Numbered from the stretch's first letter, positions 14,552 to 22,482 are shown. The stretch: 35,862 bases of DNA from Candidatus Pacearchaeota archaeon (GCA_023228245.1 JALOBN010000029.1:1-35862), one strand, 5' to 3'. Made by a program: numbers and translations. The notes: a model not told the origin generated them from the letters alone.

Positions 14552-14902
14552 TTTGGGTTCTTGGCATTGTTTGCAGGCCCATTCGAGGTGCGGTCCATAT
14601 AGGGCGGCACATTCGTCTTTCTTTTTTGCGTTGCATCCGGTTCCTTCGCGGTCGCGCTGAGCATGGCGGACGACTTCGTTTTCATAAATTTTCACTTTCT
14701 CGGCCAGGCGCATGTCCGGATGCAGGCCCAAGGCGCGGGCGGTGTCCCAGACGGCGGAGAGGTTGATGCCGTAGATTCCGCCGTCTGGGCCGCACAGCCA
14801 CTGGGTGTTGCAGATCATTAAGAGGGTCCATACGTCCTCGTTATCGGGGTGGATGACGCCGCGTTCCTCGCCGCGCACGTAGGCGCGGGCGAGGTCTGTC
14901 AG
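14546..14902 (-). CDS. Tail assembly chaperone, frameshift extension (GT part)
   Basis: This frame has no good start of its own (only a GTG at 14878) but is open back to the slippery site at the end of the preceding gene. Read by -1 frameshift it adds 118 residues to the G-like protein. The contents (EDVWTLLMICNTQW, GPDGGIYGINLSAVWDTARALG) match the DUF1799 type, known as the T part of tail chaperones. By analogy with lambda gpG/gpGT, the long form would recruit the tape measure and tail tube during assembly. Confidence 0.75.
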   Translation of the reverse strand: MTDLARAYVRGEERGVIHPDNEDVWTLLMICNTQWLCGPDGGIYGINLSAVWDTARALGLHPDMRLAEKVKIYENEVVRHAQRDREGTGCNAKKKDECAALYGPHLEWACKQCQEPKP

Positions 14903-14908
14903 TTTTTT
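14899..14908 (-). promoter_or_regulatory. -1 ribosomal frameshift site
   Basis: On the minus strand the canonical slippery heptamer A-AAA-AAC (14908-14902) stands in the correct phase directly before the TGA stop (14901-14899) of the G-like gene. After slippage the -1 frame enters the DUF1799-like frame without a stop. This is the expected position for tail chaperone frameshifting. Confidence 0.85.
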
Positions 14909-15303
14909 GCGGCTTCCCGGTTACGCTCTTCCTGCGCGACATCCAGGCTCTGCGCAACGGCCCAGATGAATTCCTTTAATTGCGGTATGTTGAGGATGGC
15001 GCGCCGGCTGTCCATGGTGTCGGGCAATGGCGTGCCGTCGTCGTCGCCGATGCCGTCAAATGCCTCAAGCATGTAAGCGGCCAGGGCCTCGTCGAATTTT
15101 TCTGAGTCGAGCTTTTCAACCTGTTCCATGCGACGGGAGGTGGGGTTGAGCTCCATGACATACTGGACGTGCGGGCGGCGAAGTTCGCGCAGGGCGTCGC
15201 TGGTGAGCTTGCGGATTTTAAGTTTTACGCCTTCGGCAAAGGTGGCCCATACGCCTTCGGGGAGGGCGTTGGGATCGAATTTTTTTGTGCTGATCTTGAT
15301 CAT
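14899..15303 (-). CDS. Tail assembly chaperone (gpG-like)
   Basis: A 134-residue protein starting MIKISTKKFDPNALPEG; the frame extends upstream through a repeat array, so the ATG at 15303 (AAAGGAT before it) is preferred. Contents (WATFAEGVKLKIRKLTSDALRELR, MLEAFDGIGDDDG) are typical of G-type chaperones placed between tail tube and tape measure. It ends in AAKN at the slippery site. It should act during tail assembly and be absent from the finished virion. Confidence 0.75.
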   Translation of the reverse strand: MIKISTKKFDPNALPEGVWATFAEGVKLKIRKLTSDALRELRRPHVQYVMELNPTSRRMEQVEKLDSEKFDEALAAYMLEAFDGIGDDDGTPLPDTMDSRRAILNIPQLKEFIWAVAQSLDVAQEERNREAAKN

Positions 15304-15326
15304 GGTGGATCCTTTCTGGTGGTTGC

Positions 15327-15477
15327 GGAACGGTCGGGGACCGTTCCCTACGGGTTTATGCGGAACGGTCACGACCGTTCCCTACGATCCGGAACGGTTA
15401 GAAACCGTTCCCTACGGGCATGGAACGGTCACGACCGTTCCCTACGAATCGGAACGGCGGACAACCGTTCCCTACGG
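15327..15477. repeat. Array of five GGAACGGT-type hairpin repeats
   Basis: Copies start at 15327, 15362, 15391, 15422 and 15451, with spacing 35, 29, 31 and 29 bases. Each has arms close to GGAACGGTY/RACCGTTCC, a short loop and CTACG. Loop types run GGG, AC, AGA, AC, then a diverged one. The array fills the whole space between the tail tube stop and the chaperone start region. Confidence 0.9.
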
Positions 15478-16770
15478 TTATGCGGCGTCAACGTAGGCGG
15501 CGACGAGGTTTTGGACTTTGATGATGGCGCTGCCATAGGTTGTGTGTTCTAAAACTTTAATGTCCACGGATTCGGACAGGCGCTTGCCGTCCAATCCAAC
15601 GGGGGAGGTCATGACGGCGCACATGGGGAAGATCATCTCGACCTGATACTTGTACGTTTCGTCATACAGGGCGCCTTCGGCTTTGGCATAGACGCCGAAT
15701 GTGTCGTTGTCGGTGATGTGCTGCTGCATGATAAAGTTTTTGAATTCGCGGCTGAGCTTAATCATCTGGGTGCGGCCCTGGCGGATGTATCGCCCGGCAT
15801 AATCGCCACCGGCGCCGGGAACAAACTGGCATTCGCCGTTGTTGGCCAGGGTGTATTCCAGCGAGCTGATTTCTGATGTTAGTGTTTTCCCTCCGACAAA
15901 GGCAGAGCCGCTCCATGCGCCGCCAATGTTGACGGTGAGCTCGGAGACGCGCAGCGGGGACTCGACGACGCGCGCGGGGAAGGTGCCCCAGGCGGCCTCG
16001 TCTGGTCGGTAGAGGATTTTATATTTTACGGTTGCCTCGGCGGCGCCCGGGGCAACAATGGTGATGACGGCGGGCTCGGCATCGGAGACTGCGGTGTAGG
16101 AGACTTCTGTCCAGACGCCGGTGGCGAGCTCGACGACGATGTTTTGCACGTTATCAAGGCGAGCGGCAGCGTTACCGGCTCCGGCTCCACCGGCTACGGC
16201 ATTGGCGGCAAGCGTCAGGCTGGTTGCGGTGTCGAGGGCTTCGACGGTTTCGGAGACGACGTCATCGGTATATTTGCCGGTCCCTTTGCAGGAGGCGGAG
16301 AGCTTAACCCAGGCATCACGCGCAAATGTTGCCGTGACGCTATCGACAAACATGGAGGCAAAGCGGCGCTTGGCAATGGTTTTGCCGTAACGCTGGGCAA
16401 TGGTAAAGCTGGGGTTGGAGCGGTCGTCATCGAGGTCGCCATCGAGCGGGGTGATGAGGTGCTCATAGCCGTCGCCCTTGGCGCTGGTGGTGATGGCGCC
16501 GAGGCCAAATCCCAGGAAAAAGGCGAAGTGCTGGGGCATGGCTTTTTCGGCGTTGGCGGTGTAATTGACCAGCGCGCCGTTGTCGTAGATGTAGTCGGCC
16601 TCTTCTTTGCCGATGGTTTCGTTGGAGTTGTCTTCGCGCCGGGGCTCTAAATTGATGACGTCGCCCATGGCGAACAACATGGATGTGTCAAGCGTTTGCT
16701 CTGTGTTGATGGCGGTCTCCTTGACGACTGAGACGGCAATTTGGTTGTGTGTTGCCTGGATGCTGTTCAT
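15478..16770 (-). CDS. Major tail tube protein
   Basis: A 430-residue protein starting MNSIQATHNQIAVSVVKETAINTEQ, with beta-rich composition and the pattern LEPRREDNSNETIGKEEAD near residues 40-60, like other siphovirus tube proteins. A second domain near residues 170-260 (Ala/Gly rich, then EVSYTAVSDAEPAVITIV) may be an added surface domain, since tube proteins are often about half this length. AAAGGAG precedes the ATG. Lies upstream of the chaperone genes, as expected. Confidence 0.75.
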   Translation of the reverse strand: MNSIQATHNQIAVSVVKETAINTEQTLDTSMLFAMGDVINLEPRREDNSNETIGKEEADYIYDNGALVNYTANAEKAMPQHFAFFLGFGLGAITTSAKGDGYEHLITPLDGDLDDDRSNPSFTIAQRYGKTIAKRRFASMFVDSVTATFARDAWVKLSASCKGTGKYTDDVVSETVEALDTATSLTLAANAVAGGAGAGNAAARLDNVQNIVVELATGVWTEVSYTAVSDAEPAVITIVAPGAAEATVKYKILYRPDEAAWGTFPARVVESPLRVSELTVNIGGAWSGSAFVGGKTLTSEISSLEYTLANNGECQFVPGAGGDYAGRYIRQGRTQMIKLSREFKNFIMQQHITDNDTFGVYAKAEGALYDETYKYQVEMIFPMCAVMTSPVGLDGKRLSESVDIKVLEHTTYGSAIIKVQNLVAAYVDAA

Positions 16771-16818
16771 TTTTTATTGCTCCTTTCGTGTCGGGGGGTT
16801 CTTACGTTCCGCCCGGGA

Positions 16819-17259
16819 TTATTGTGTCCATTTTGCCGCGTCGTATTCGATCTCGATGGTAAACGACGCGCCCCCCATTATTTTGTCGGCCTGTTCAATG
16901 GCCATTTCGACGTTGGTCGGCATGGATGTGTCTTGGGCCAGCCCGCCCCAGGTGTCGTCAACGCCGATGGCTTTGTAGATGTCGTCTATTATTTTCCGGA
17001 TCTGCGCTGCGGTGGATGCGGCGTTTTTGGATCGGGCGTCGATTTCAACGCGCAGGCGGTGCGTAAAGGCATCGGTCAGGTTGTGCTCGATGACGTCTGA
17101 GCGGTCGCGGTAGATGATGGCGTCGAGTTCGGTGTCGGCCAGGTCGCGGTCGAGCCAGTCATAGACATGGGCGCCGGCGTTGGTGGTGTAGCTGTTGGCG
17201 ACGGTGATGGTGCGCAAGCGTGTGTCGATTGCGGTTATGATTTGTTGGCGAATGCTCAT
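16819..17259 (-). CDS. Tail terminator/completion protein
   Basis: A 146-residue protein (MSIRQQIITAIDTRLRTI; RSKNAASTAAQIRKIIDDIYKAIG) with the alpha/beta pattern of gpU-like tail completion proteins. It sits between the head-tail joining protein and the tail tube, the normal place for the tail terminator. AAAGGA before ATG. Confidence 0.6.
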   Translation of the reverse strand: MSIRQQIITAIDTRLRTITVANSYTTNAGAHVYDWLDRDLADTELDAIIYRDRSDVIEHNLTDAFTHRLRVEIDARSKNAASTAAQIRKIIDDIYKAIGVDDTWGGLAQDTSMPTNVEMAIEQADKIMGGASFTIEIEYDAAKWTQ

Positions 17260-17278
17260 TTTGTTCCTTTCGGCTTTC

Positions 17279-17303
17279 GGCGCGTTCGGGGAACGCGCCC
17301 TAC
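17279..17303. repeat. Variant hairpin repeat (GGCGCGTTC arms)
   Basis: Nine-base arms GGCGCGTTC and GAACGCGCC around GGG, then CTAC. Same build as the GGAACGGT family but with different arms that still pair fully. Located in the gap between two minus-strand genes. Confidence 0.7.
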
Positions 17304-17324
17304 TCCCTCATCACGGGGGATGCA

Positions 17325-17696
17325 TTAATCGATGGTTAGCTCCAAATAGCTGGTGCCCGTGGCGGTGTGGTGCGGCGGGTCTTTTATTTTGTATGTTACG
17401 CCCGCAATTTTGATGGTGTCGCCGGGGGCAGCGGCGATGACGTCGCTGGTTTTGGCCTCGCAATATATCCGGCTGGCGATCATGTCGATTTCCGGCGCTG
17501 CTTCTTTGTCGAATATCACGTTGATGCTTTGTGGCGCGCCGCCTGCCGGGGTGTAGATGGCGGGGACAGCAAAACCGCTTGTGGCGTCGAAAAATATCGA
17601 CAGGTCGTCAAGCAGGTGCTGCGCCAGTGTTTTGGTTGTGGCGGTTCCGGCGCCGGTTGCGGGTGTGCCGGTATATGTTCCCGTGCCTGATGCCAT
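17325..17696 (-). CDS. Head-tail joining protein (FII-like)
   Basis: A 123-residue protein with HLLDDLSIFFDATSGFAVPAIYTPAGG and INVIFDKE, the pattern I associate with lambda FII-like or Gifsy-type attachment proteins, and a C-terminal beta part (GDTIKIAGVTYKIKDPPHH). Its ATG directly follows the stop of the large appendage gene. In related phages this gene lies soon after the capsid gene; here about 5 kb of appendage and lysis genes come between. Confidence 0.6.
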   Translation of the reverse strand: MASGTGTYTGTPATGAGTATTKTLAQHLLDDLSIFFDATSGFAVPAIYTPAGGAPQSINVIFDKEAAPEIDMIASRIYCEAKTSDVIAAAPGDTIKIAGVTYKIKDPPHHTATGTSYLELTID

Positions 17697-19040
17697 TTAG
17701 ACAAATACCTCCGTGTCTGGATCGGTGAAGGTGTAGCCGGTGCATGAGCGCCAGAGGTAGTAGGTTCCGGCGTCGAGGTAGAATTCAACTATGCCGCCGC
17801 TGTCGGTTGTGCCGCTGGCGACGACAACGGTCCCGGCGATGTCGGTGGTGACGGTGACGGTTGCGCCGACTATCGGGTTGCCAGATGTGGCCTCGGTGAG
17901 GGAATAGACGCGCAGATTTGAGCCTGATCCGGGGGTTGATAGCGAACCGATGATGTTGCCGGCGGTGCCTGCGGCATACGCGCCGGGCAGGGCGGTTGCC
18001 CACGGATCGCCGGACGATCCGGCGGCGGCAATGCCTGCGCCGGATGAGCCGACATCGGTGTGCTCTGACAGCATTTCATCCAGGACGGCGTCGGCGTTTT
18101 CCGCTGCTGTGGGGATGGCGTCCAGTTGTGTGTCGAGGTTGGCGGTGGCCAGACCGATGGCAGCCCGGACGCCTGCGGCATCGAGGCCTGTCCCGCCTGC
18201 GGGCGCTTGCTCAAGGGCGTTGGTGGTGAGTCGGCGCACGCCGCCGTCATCCTCGGTCATCTCCCAGAGATGGTCGAGCTTGCTGCCGTCGGCTTCCAGT
18301 GCGGTTTTGACGTCTGCCGCGCTGTGTGTGCTGGCGCTATCCGTCCCGCGCATGTCTGTGTTCGTCGTGCAGGTGTCAACCAGCGTCACACGGGCCAGCG
18401 TGTCCGAGGCCACCAGATAATCGGCGGCGGCAATCGTGCGGGCCTCAAATTCGGACACAGTGGGGATGTCATTAATGAGCGTGTCCAGAGTCGTGCCTGT
18501 ATCCTCAAGAATAAGGGCCAAGTGACTGCCTGCCGCTTCAATGGCTGTTTTGATTGATGCCGCTGACACAAGATCGGTGTTCGTCGTGCAAGTATCCGTC
18601 AGCACAACACCTGCCACCTTGTGCGTTGACGGGTCATAGCCGGTGTCCGCAAAGTCTTTCAGGTCGGTCGCGCTCTGGGCGTCTGACCCTACCGCAACGA
18701 CGTTTGATGCTGGAGACAATTCGACTTCCAAAAAAGTCGTATCAACGCCAGTGCATACTACAATGAGTTGCACCTTCTTCCCGATCCCGCCGTCAAACGC
18801 GGCATCTGGCCAGTCAATACGATACAACCCTTGACCGACATGATACGCTTGATTGTCACCGTGCGCTGAATCAGCAGCGGCGAGTGCTGTTGCATCCGCC
18901 TTCGCGCTGATCGCGGCTCGTTCCTCGACATAATACAAATCAATGTCAGTGACCATGACATCCGTTTTGGGGGCATGAGCGGTTGAATCGCGCAGCGTAA
19001 AATATGTTGTAACGTCTGTTGATCCGTTTGCGATCTGCAT
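17697..19040 (-). CDS. Virion appendage protein with Ig-like C-terminal domain
   Basis: A 447-residue protein. The N-terminal 115 residues are beta-rich (TYFTLRDSTAHAP; GQGLYRIDWPDAAF), like baseplate/appendage upper proteins. The middle has two related blocks, VLTDTCTTNTDL and TLVDTCTTNTDM, each followed by an alanine-rich KTAIEAAGS/KTALEADGS helix: a stalk with internal repeats. Residues about 375-447 (GNPIVGATVTVTT, SGGIVEFYLDAGTYYLWRS) form an Ig/carboxypeptidase-regulatory type beta sandwich, a usual host-contact domain. TAATG overlap with the gene before. Confidence 0.6.
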   Translation of the reverse strand: MQIANGSTDVTTYFTLRDSTAHAPKTDVMVTDIDLYYVEERAAISAKADATALAAADSAHGDNQAYHVGQGLYRIDWPDAAFDGGIGKKVQLIVVCTGVDTTFLEVELSPASNVVAVGSDAQSATDLKDFADTGYDPSTHKVAGVVLTDTCTTNTDLVSAASIKTAIEAAGSHLALILEDTGTTLDTLINDIPTVSEFEARTIAAADYLVASDTLARVTLVDTCTTNTDMRGTDSASTHSAADVKTALEADGSKLDHLWEMTEDDGGVRRLTTNALEQAPAGGTGLDAAGVRAAIGLATANLDTQLDAIPTAAENADAVLDEMLSEHTDVGSSGAGIAAAGSSGDPWATALPGAYAAGTAGNIIGSLSTPGSGSNLRVYSLTEATSGNPIVGATVTVTTDIAGTVVVASGTTDSGGIVEFYLDAGTYYLWRSCTGYTFTDPDTEVFV

Positions 19041-20131
19041 TAGTATTTACCTCCGTTGCGGTCGCCGTAAACAGGGCCGCCGCCTGATCCGCCTGCGGGA
19101 ATGTCGATTTGGTTGAAAACAGGAAGGATACTTCTGATGGTCGCATTGTCTTCCGTTACGCTAAACCCAGATGTCGCAGTAACGCTGTTAATCGTGTAGC
19201 CAGATGGAATATGATGCACTTGTTTTTTAAGCGCCTCAGTCGGGTATGTAAGATAAGCCGAGTACACAATGTCAGTCGTTTGCGCTTCGTAAACCAAATA
19301 ATATGCCGCTGACGCCGCTAATGTTTTCGGTTTAGGGAAAGACCTCGTTGTAAGAGCTACGCTGCTTGTCGCAGCTCTGTATTGTGCGGATAGGGTAATA
19401 GACATATCTGTTGTGGTGTCATCTGCCTTGAGTGTATTCCCGTCCGCATCAACGAGCAAAACCTTTAAATCGTAATCAATGTCAAGGTACATCAGACGTA
19501 CACCAGATAATCTCGATGTAATACCACAGATGATTTTATTGCCAGCGTATATCGTGGCGTCTGATTTAATTGAAGTCGCAAGATCCGCTATCTGCATGTC
19601 ACCGGCATCAGGGATCAGATACTCACCTGTGCTGCATTTCAGCGCAACGTTTGATGCTGCCGTTGTCTTCGCAGCGGCAGAACCGCCCAACGCTTCGACA
19701 ATCCAACTATCGTTGCCTACACTGACATGATTTACGCGACCCTTCCCAATACGGAAATTGCCAGTGCCAGATAGCTCAAATGTTACGGCCAGTGTCGTAT
19801 TGGATGTCAATGTGTATGGAGTTGTCAACTCAACTTCATAAAATCCCGCTGCGTCGATGGTCTCTGTTGCAGTAGCCCCGGCAGCAATGATACCATTGTA
19901 TAACCCTGTTGCACTATCTACACTCTCCAACTGGCAAATCAAATCTCCGTTAATTGTTTTAGTGCGGACAGAAAAACATATATGTGTAATTGATCGCGTA
20001 GCGCCATCCGGCGTGATGAATACACCGCAGTGACCCACCTTCTCGGCGTTTGCATCGAGTGTTGTATATAGTCCATTCGTGCTATAAATATCGGCCCCAA
20101 GGAACATTATAGGGATATTGGTCATCGTCAT
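19040..20131 (-). CDS. Virion surface protein, beta-rich
   Basis: A 363-residue protein of mainly beta character with jelly-roll-like stretches (YEVELTTPYTLTSNTTLAVTF). It ends in a glycine-rich tail, PAGGSGGGPVYGDRNGG, a tail also seen on phage capsid-associated proteins. Starts in an ATGA overlap. It is probably a capsid or tail appendage; receptor binding is possible. Family not recognised. Confidence 0.5.
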   Translation of the reverse strand: MTMTNIPIMFLGADIYSTNGLYTTLDANAEKVGHCGVFITPDGATRSITHICFSVRTKTINGDLICQLESVDSATGLYNGIIAAGATATETIDAAGFYEVELTTPYTLTSNTTLAVTFELSGTGNFRIGKGRVNHVSVGNDSWIVEALGGSAAAKTTAASNVALKCSTGEYLIPDAGDMQIADLATSIKSDATIYAGNKIICGITSRLSGVRLMYLDIDYDLKVLLVDADGNTLKADDTTTDMSITLSAQYRAATSSVALTTRSFPKPKTLAASAAYYLVYEAQTTDIVYSAYLTYPTEALKKQVHHIPSGYTINSVTATSGFSVTEDNATIRSILPVFNQIDIPAGGSGGGPVYGDRNGGKY

Positions 20132-20451
20132 TTCGTCACCGCCTCTGCGACTACTTTCACCGCCTTAAACTGTGCCTCAATCGCCGCCTTGATTTGCTCA
20201 GGCGTTGGGGATTTGGTCAGTGTGACTTCATGTGTTTTCTCGTCCACAATCGGCGTTTCTATTTCGCCTTTTGCCATTGCTGATGCGGTTTTGCAGACTG
20301 CGGACAGTTCTGATTTAAACGCTTCGTCCTTTGCCTGAGTGCCGAAAAGCTCGTCACGCATCATGACTGTTTTGCGCGTTTCTCCGTCAATCGTGATTCC
20401 GATGGTGACGTGCTGGCAGCCTTTTTCTCCGTATGTGATTGTTGCGCTCAT
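20128..20451 (-). CDS. Hypothetical protein in appendage operon
   Basis: A 106-residue protein starting MSATITYGEKGCQ, with a short beta N-terminal half and a charged helical C-terminal half (PTPEQIKAAIEAQFKAVKVVAEAV). The frame is open upstream, but the ATG at 20451 overlaps the previous stop as ATGA and has AAGGTGA before it. Unknown; perhaps an accessory or chaperone for the appendage proteins made next. Confidence 0.55.
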   Translation of the reverse strand: MSATITYGEKGCQHVTIGITIDGETRKTVMMRDELFGTQAKDEAFKSELSAVCKTASAMAKGEIETPIVDEKTHEVTLTKSPTPEQIKAAIEAQFKAVKVVAEAVTK

Positions 20452-20666
20452 ACTTTCACCTTTTGCAGTCCACGCTTGCTTGTGACGCAATTTTTCAGCG
20501 TTTCAAATCGCGGCTTCTCAAATAGTTTCGGATGCTCCCGGTTGTCGATTCTTACTCGTCTCAATGCTGTCAATGCGTTGCCCTTTCCCATTCTTGTTAT
20601 CAGTCCTCTTGGTGCGTAGCTCATGCCGTCTCGCGCCATGTTTTCCGCGAATACTTTTTGTGCCAT
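20448..20666 (-). CDS. Small basic hypothetical protein
   Basis: A 72-residue basic protein from the ATG at 20666. A TTG at about 20684, overlapping the previous stop, would add six residues and may be the real start, since the ATG has only a weak ribosome site. Contains MGKGNALTALRRVRIDNREHPKLFEKPR. No family recognised. Confidence 0.45.
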   Translation of the reverse strand: MAQKVFAENMARDGMSYAPRGLITRMGKGNALTALRRVRIDNREHPKLFEKPRFETLKNCVTSKRGLQKVKV

Positions 20667-20680
20667 TTCTTCGAGGTCAT

Positions 20681-21097
20681 TCAAAACCTGTCCGTCATGC
20701 GGCGCTTGTGGTAGTGCGGCCAGCCGCCAATCCTCACGCCCGCCCAGACGCATCGGGCGTCGATGATTGATTTTCCCGGGTGCGTTTCTGACTCACTTCT
20801 TGACGACTCGTAAATCAGGCCGTCAGCCTCTGCGCGAGTGAGTGCAATGGGATAGTCGATGCAATATGTCGCGTCATGCAAAACGCCCTCGCGGTTGAAT
20901 CTATCTGCGAAAAGCCAATACAGGACAGGTGTGCGCGGGATTGAGGCTTTGTCGCTCTCAAAGTCCGCCGGGATGATGTGCTTGCGGCCCTGCGTGTCGA
21001 TATAAATCAGGTCATCGGTCAGGCGGATAATGGTGTGGCCGCCCTTGCGCCCGATTTCTTGATATTGCAGAAGGTTCTGAAACCCGTAGTGTGTCAT
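20681..21097 (-). CDS. DUF1353 family protein
   Basis: A 138-residue protein matching DUF1353 in its key motifs: PADFESDKASIPRTP, HDATYCID, TRAEADGLIYES and GVRIGGWPHYHK. These proteins are common in phages next to lysis genes, and their biochemical role is unknown. Its start overlaps the stop of the lipoprotein gene before it. Confidence 0.85.
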   Translation of the reverse strand: MTHYGFQNLLQYQEIGRKGGHTIIRLTDDLIYIDTQGRKHIIPADFESDKASIPRTPVLYWLFADRFNREGVLHDATYCIDYPIALTRAEADGLIYESSRSESETHPGKSIIDARCVWAGVRIGGWPHYHKRRMTDRF

Positions 21098-21492
21098 TGT
21101 CCCGCTCCAATTTTTACCCCGTTGATAAACGCCGCGATGATCGGCTCTAATTCCTTCACGTCGAGCTTCGTCTCAGGCACGTCGATCTTGATGCCCTGCG
21201 CGATCAGTAGGATGTCGGATTTCAACAGCGGATCATCCGGGAACTGCTTCACAAGCTCCGCGACGGCCAAAGTAAAGGCGATTTTGAGCGCCGTGCTTTC
21301 CTTCTCTGCGATAATCCCCTGTGCGATCAGGATGGCTTGCGGGGCAATGTCCGGGTCGTTTTGAGCGACATAAAAGCCCACCCGCTGCGCCGCGATCTGC
21401 AACGCGATTTTCTCCGCGGGCTGAATTTGGAGATTGGCGCAACCGGCCAGCATGATGACTGTGATGATGATTGCAATGAGTAGTTTTTTCAT
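21094..21492 (-). CDS. Lipoprotein in lysis cassette
   Basis: A 132-residue lipoprotein: signal peptide MKKLLIAIIITVIMLAGC with lipobox LAGC, so lipidation at Cys18 is expected. The mature part is helical (two hydrophobic-amphipathic repeats with LIAQGI). The frame is open upstream, but this ATG comes one base after the endolysin stop and has GAGGGA before it. Position suggests an outer-membrane lysis factor (spanin-like), though it is longer than most outer spanins and no inner partner is seen. Confidence 0.65.
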   Translation of the reverse strand: MKKLLIAIIITVIMLAGCANLQIQPAEKIALQIAAQRVGFYVAQNDPDIAPQAILIAQGIIAEKESTALKIAFTLAVAELVKQFPDDPLLKSDILLIAQGIKIDVPETKLDVKELEPIIAAFINGVKIGAGQ

Positions 21493-21493
21493 T

Positions 21494-21943
21494 TTATCCC
21501 TCCTCGATAAATTCAATGACGCGGTCGCGGCGGCTGGGTTGGGTTTGTGCATACCACTGCGAGGCTCGCATCTCGTTTGCCGCATCGGCCCAGCGGCCTG
21601 TGTTGATGGCGGCGATGGCGTGCCGGAAGGTCAGAGCGCGGCGGTATCCAAGCTGAAAAACAAAATTGATGAGCGCCATTTGCCGGGCGGGAGTGAATGA
21701 TTTAAATTCCGGAAATAGCACATGGCAATCGGCTGTAGCGTGGCGGATGGAGATGTCCAGCAGGCGGTCAATCATGTCGTCTGTGATTTTGCCGTTTTGC
21801 TTGAGATAGTAGTCGATATCGGCGGGCAGCGGGTTGGCGTCCAGATTCCAGCCGATGCCGATGGTCCATGCGCCGCCGGTGCATCGGTATTTTTTCTTTT
21901 TGCGCCCTTCGTCTTCGGCGAGCATTTGGTCGATGGTCATCAC
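21494..21943 (-). CDS. Endolysin, T4-type lysozyme (GH24)
   Basis: A 149-residue muramidase that cleaves cell-wall glycan at the end of infection. The catalytic set is visible: Glu12 (EDEGRK), Cys21 and Thr27 (CTGGAWTIGIGWNLD). This Glu-8-Cys-5-Thr spacing occurs in many phage endolysins, with Cys at the position of Asp20 in T4 lysozyme. Typical later motifs follow (QMALINFVFQLG; WYAQTQPSRRDRVIEFI). No signal peptide or membrane anchor, so it needs a holin; the gene just before it is a candidate. Confidence 0.9.
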   Translation of the reverse strand: MMTIDQMLAEDEGRKKKKYRCTGGAWTIGIGWNLDANPLPADIDYYLKQNGKITDDMIDRLLDISIRHATADCHVLFPEFKSFTPARQMALINFVFQLGYRRALTFRHAIAAINTGRWADAANEMRASQWYAQTQPSRRDRVIEFIEEG

Positions 21944-22179
21944 GATTGTCCTTTGATCGGCGCGTCGCAGCCTTTTAAATGATGCGTGGTTTCGATTGCG
22001 CGGAGGCGGTCGCTGTGGACGCCTCGGGAATCAAATAGTTCTTTGTGATCGCGCGCGTTTTTCTGGCAGATGTCGGATACTTTGCGGTTGAGCCCGGTCA
22101 GGACATAGAGCACTAATCCGTTCAGCGCCGATAATACCGCCCCGATTACTCCCAACAGCAACGCATCCAGTCCCGCCAT
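21940..22179 (-). CDS. Putative holin
   Basis: A 79-residue protein with one strong membrane segment (about residues 6-28, ALLLGVIGAVLSALNGLVLYVL) and a charged tail with coiled-coil character. Its stop overlaps the endolysin start. Length, topology and place fit a class III-like holin or XhlA-like lysis protein. No motif proves it. Confidence 0.6.
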   Translation of the reverse strand: MAGLDALLLGVIGAVLSALNGLVLYVLTGLNRKVSDICQKNARDHKELFDSRGVHSDRLRAIETTHHLKGCDAPIKGQS

Positions 22180-22418
22180 TATTCCGTCTCCACGATGTAT
22201 AGTTGCTCAACTCGCTGTTTGGTCATCACGACCCACCGGCCGCGCTCCACTTCGACCAGTATTGCGCCGTCCTGGAGCCATTCGTTGCGATAATAGTATT
22301 GCGATGTCCCATCTTGCTCCACCACACAGCGTATCGCGCCAATTCTCGCCGCATGCGCAAAGGGCGCCCGCCTCTGCCATTCGACTGCGGTGATCGGTGT
22401 CCGGGGGTAGAGTTTCAT
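22179..22418 (-). CDS. Small hypothetical protein after capsid gene
   Basis: A 79-residue beta-rich protein. The end (DGAILVEVERGRWVVMTKQRVEQLYI) faintly recalls PGDYG-type domains. It follows a hairpin after the major capsid gene and touches the holin gene by one base. Function unknown. Confidence 0.5.
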   Translation of the reverse strand: MKLYPRTPITAVEWQRRAPFAHAARIGAIRCVVEQDGTSQYYYRNEWLQDGAILVEVERGRWVVMTKQRVEQLYIVETE

Positions 22419-22450
22419 TTTTTCCGCCCATCATTCAGGCCCTCTCGGAT

Positions 22451-22482
22451 AGCCCGCCTCTGCCACAAAGCAAAGGCGGGCT
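22451..22482. repeat. Hairpin after major capsid gene
   Basis: AGCCCGCCT at 22451-22459 pairs with AGGCGGGCT at 22474-22482, with a further TGC/GCA inside. It lies between the capsid stop and the next start. On the mRNA strand no U tract follows, so RNA protection or partial polarity is more likely than full termination. It may also be a dispersed host-type repeat. Confidence 0.6.

Noticed and set aside
11078..14660. Many plus-strand frames opposite the tape measure
   Set aside because: They mirror the coding of a long GC-rich helical gene and show no starts, domains or order of their own.
15327..15477. CRISPR array
   Set aside because: The repeats have a regular period, but the spaces between them are only 4-8 bases, the units are perfect hairpins, and no cas gene is present.
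21094..21492. Definite outer-membrane spanin
   Set aside because: The lipobox and position fit, but the protein is longer than usual, not proline-rich, and no inner-membrane spanin is seen; kept as lipoprotein only.
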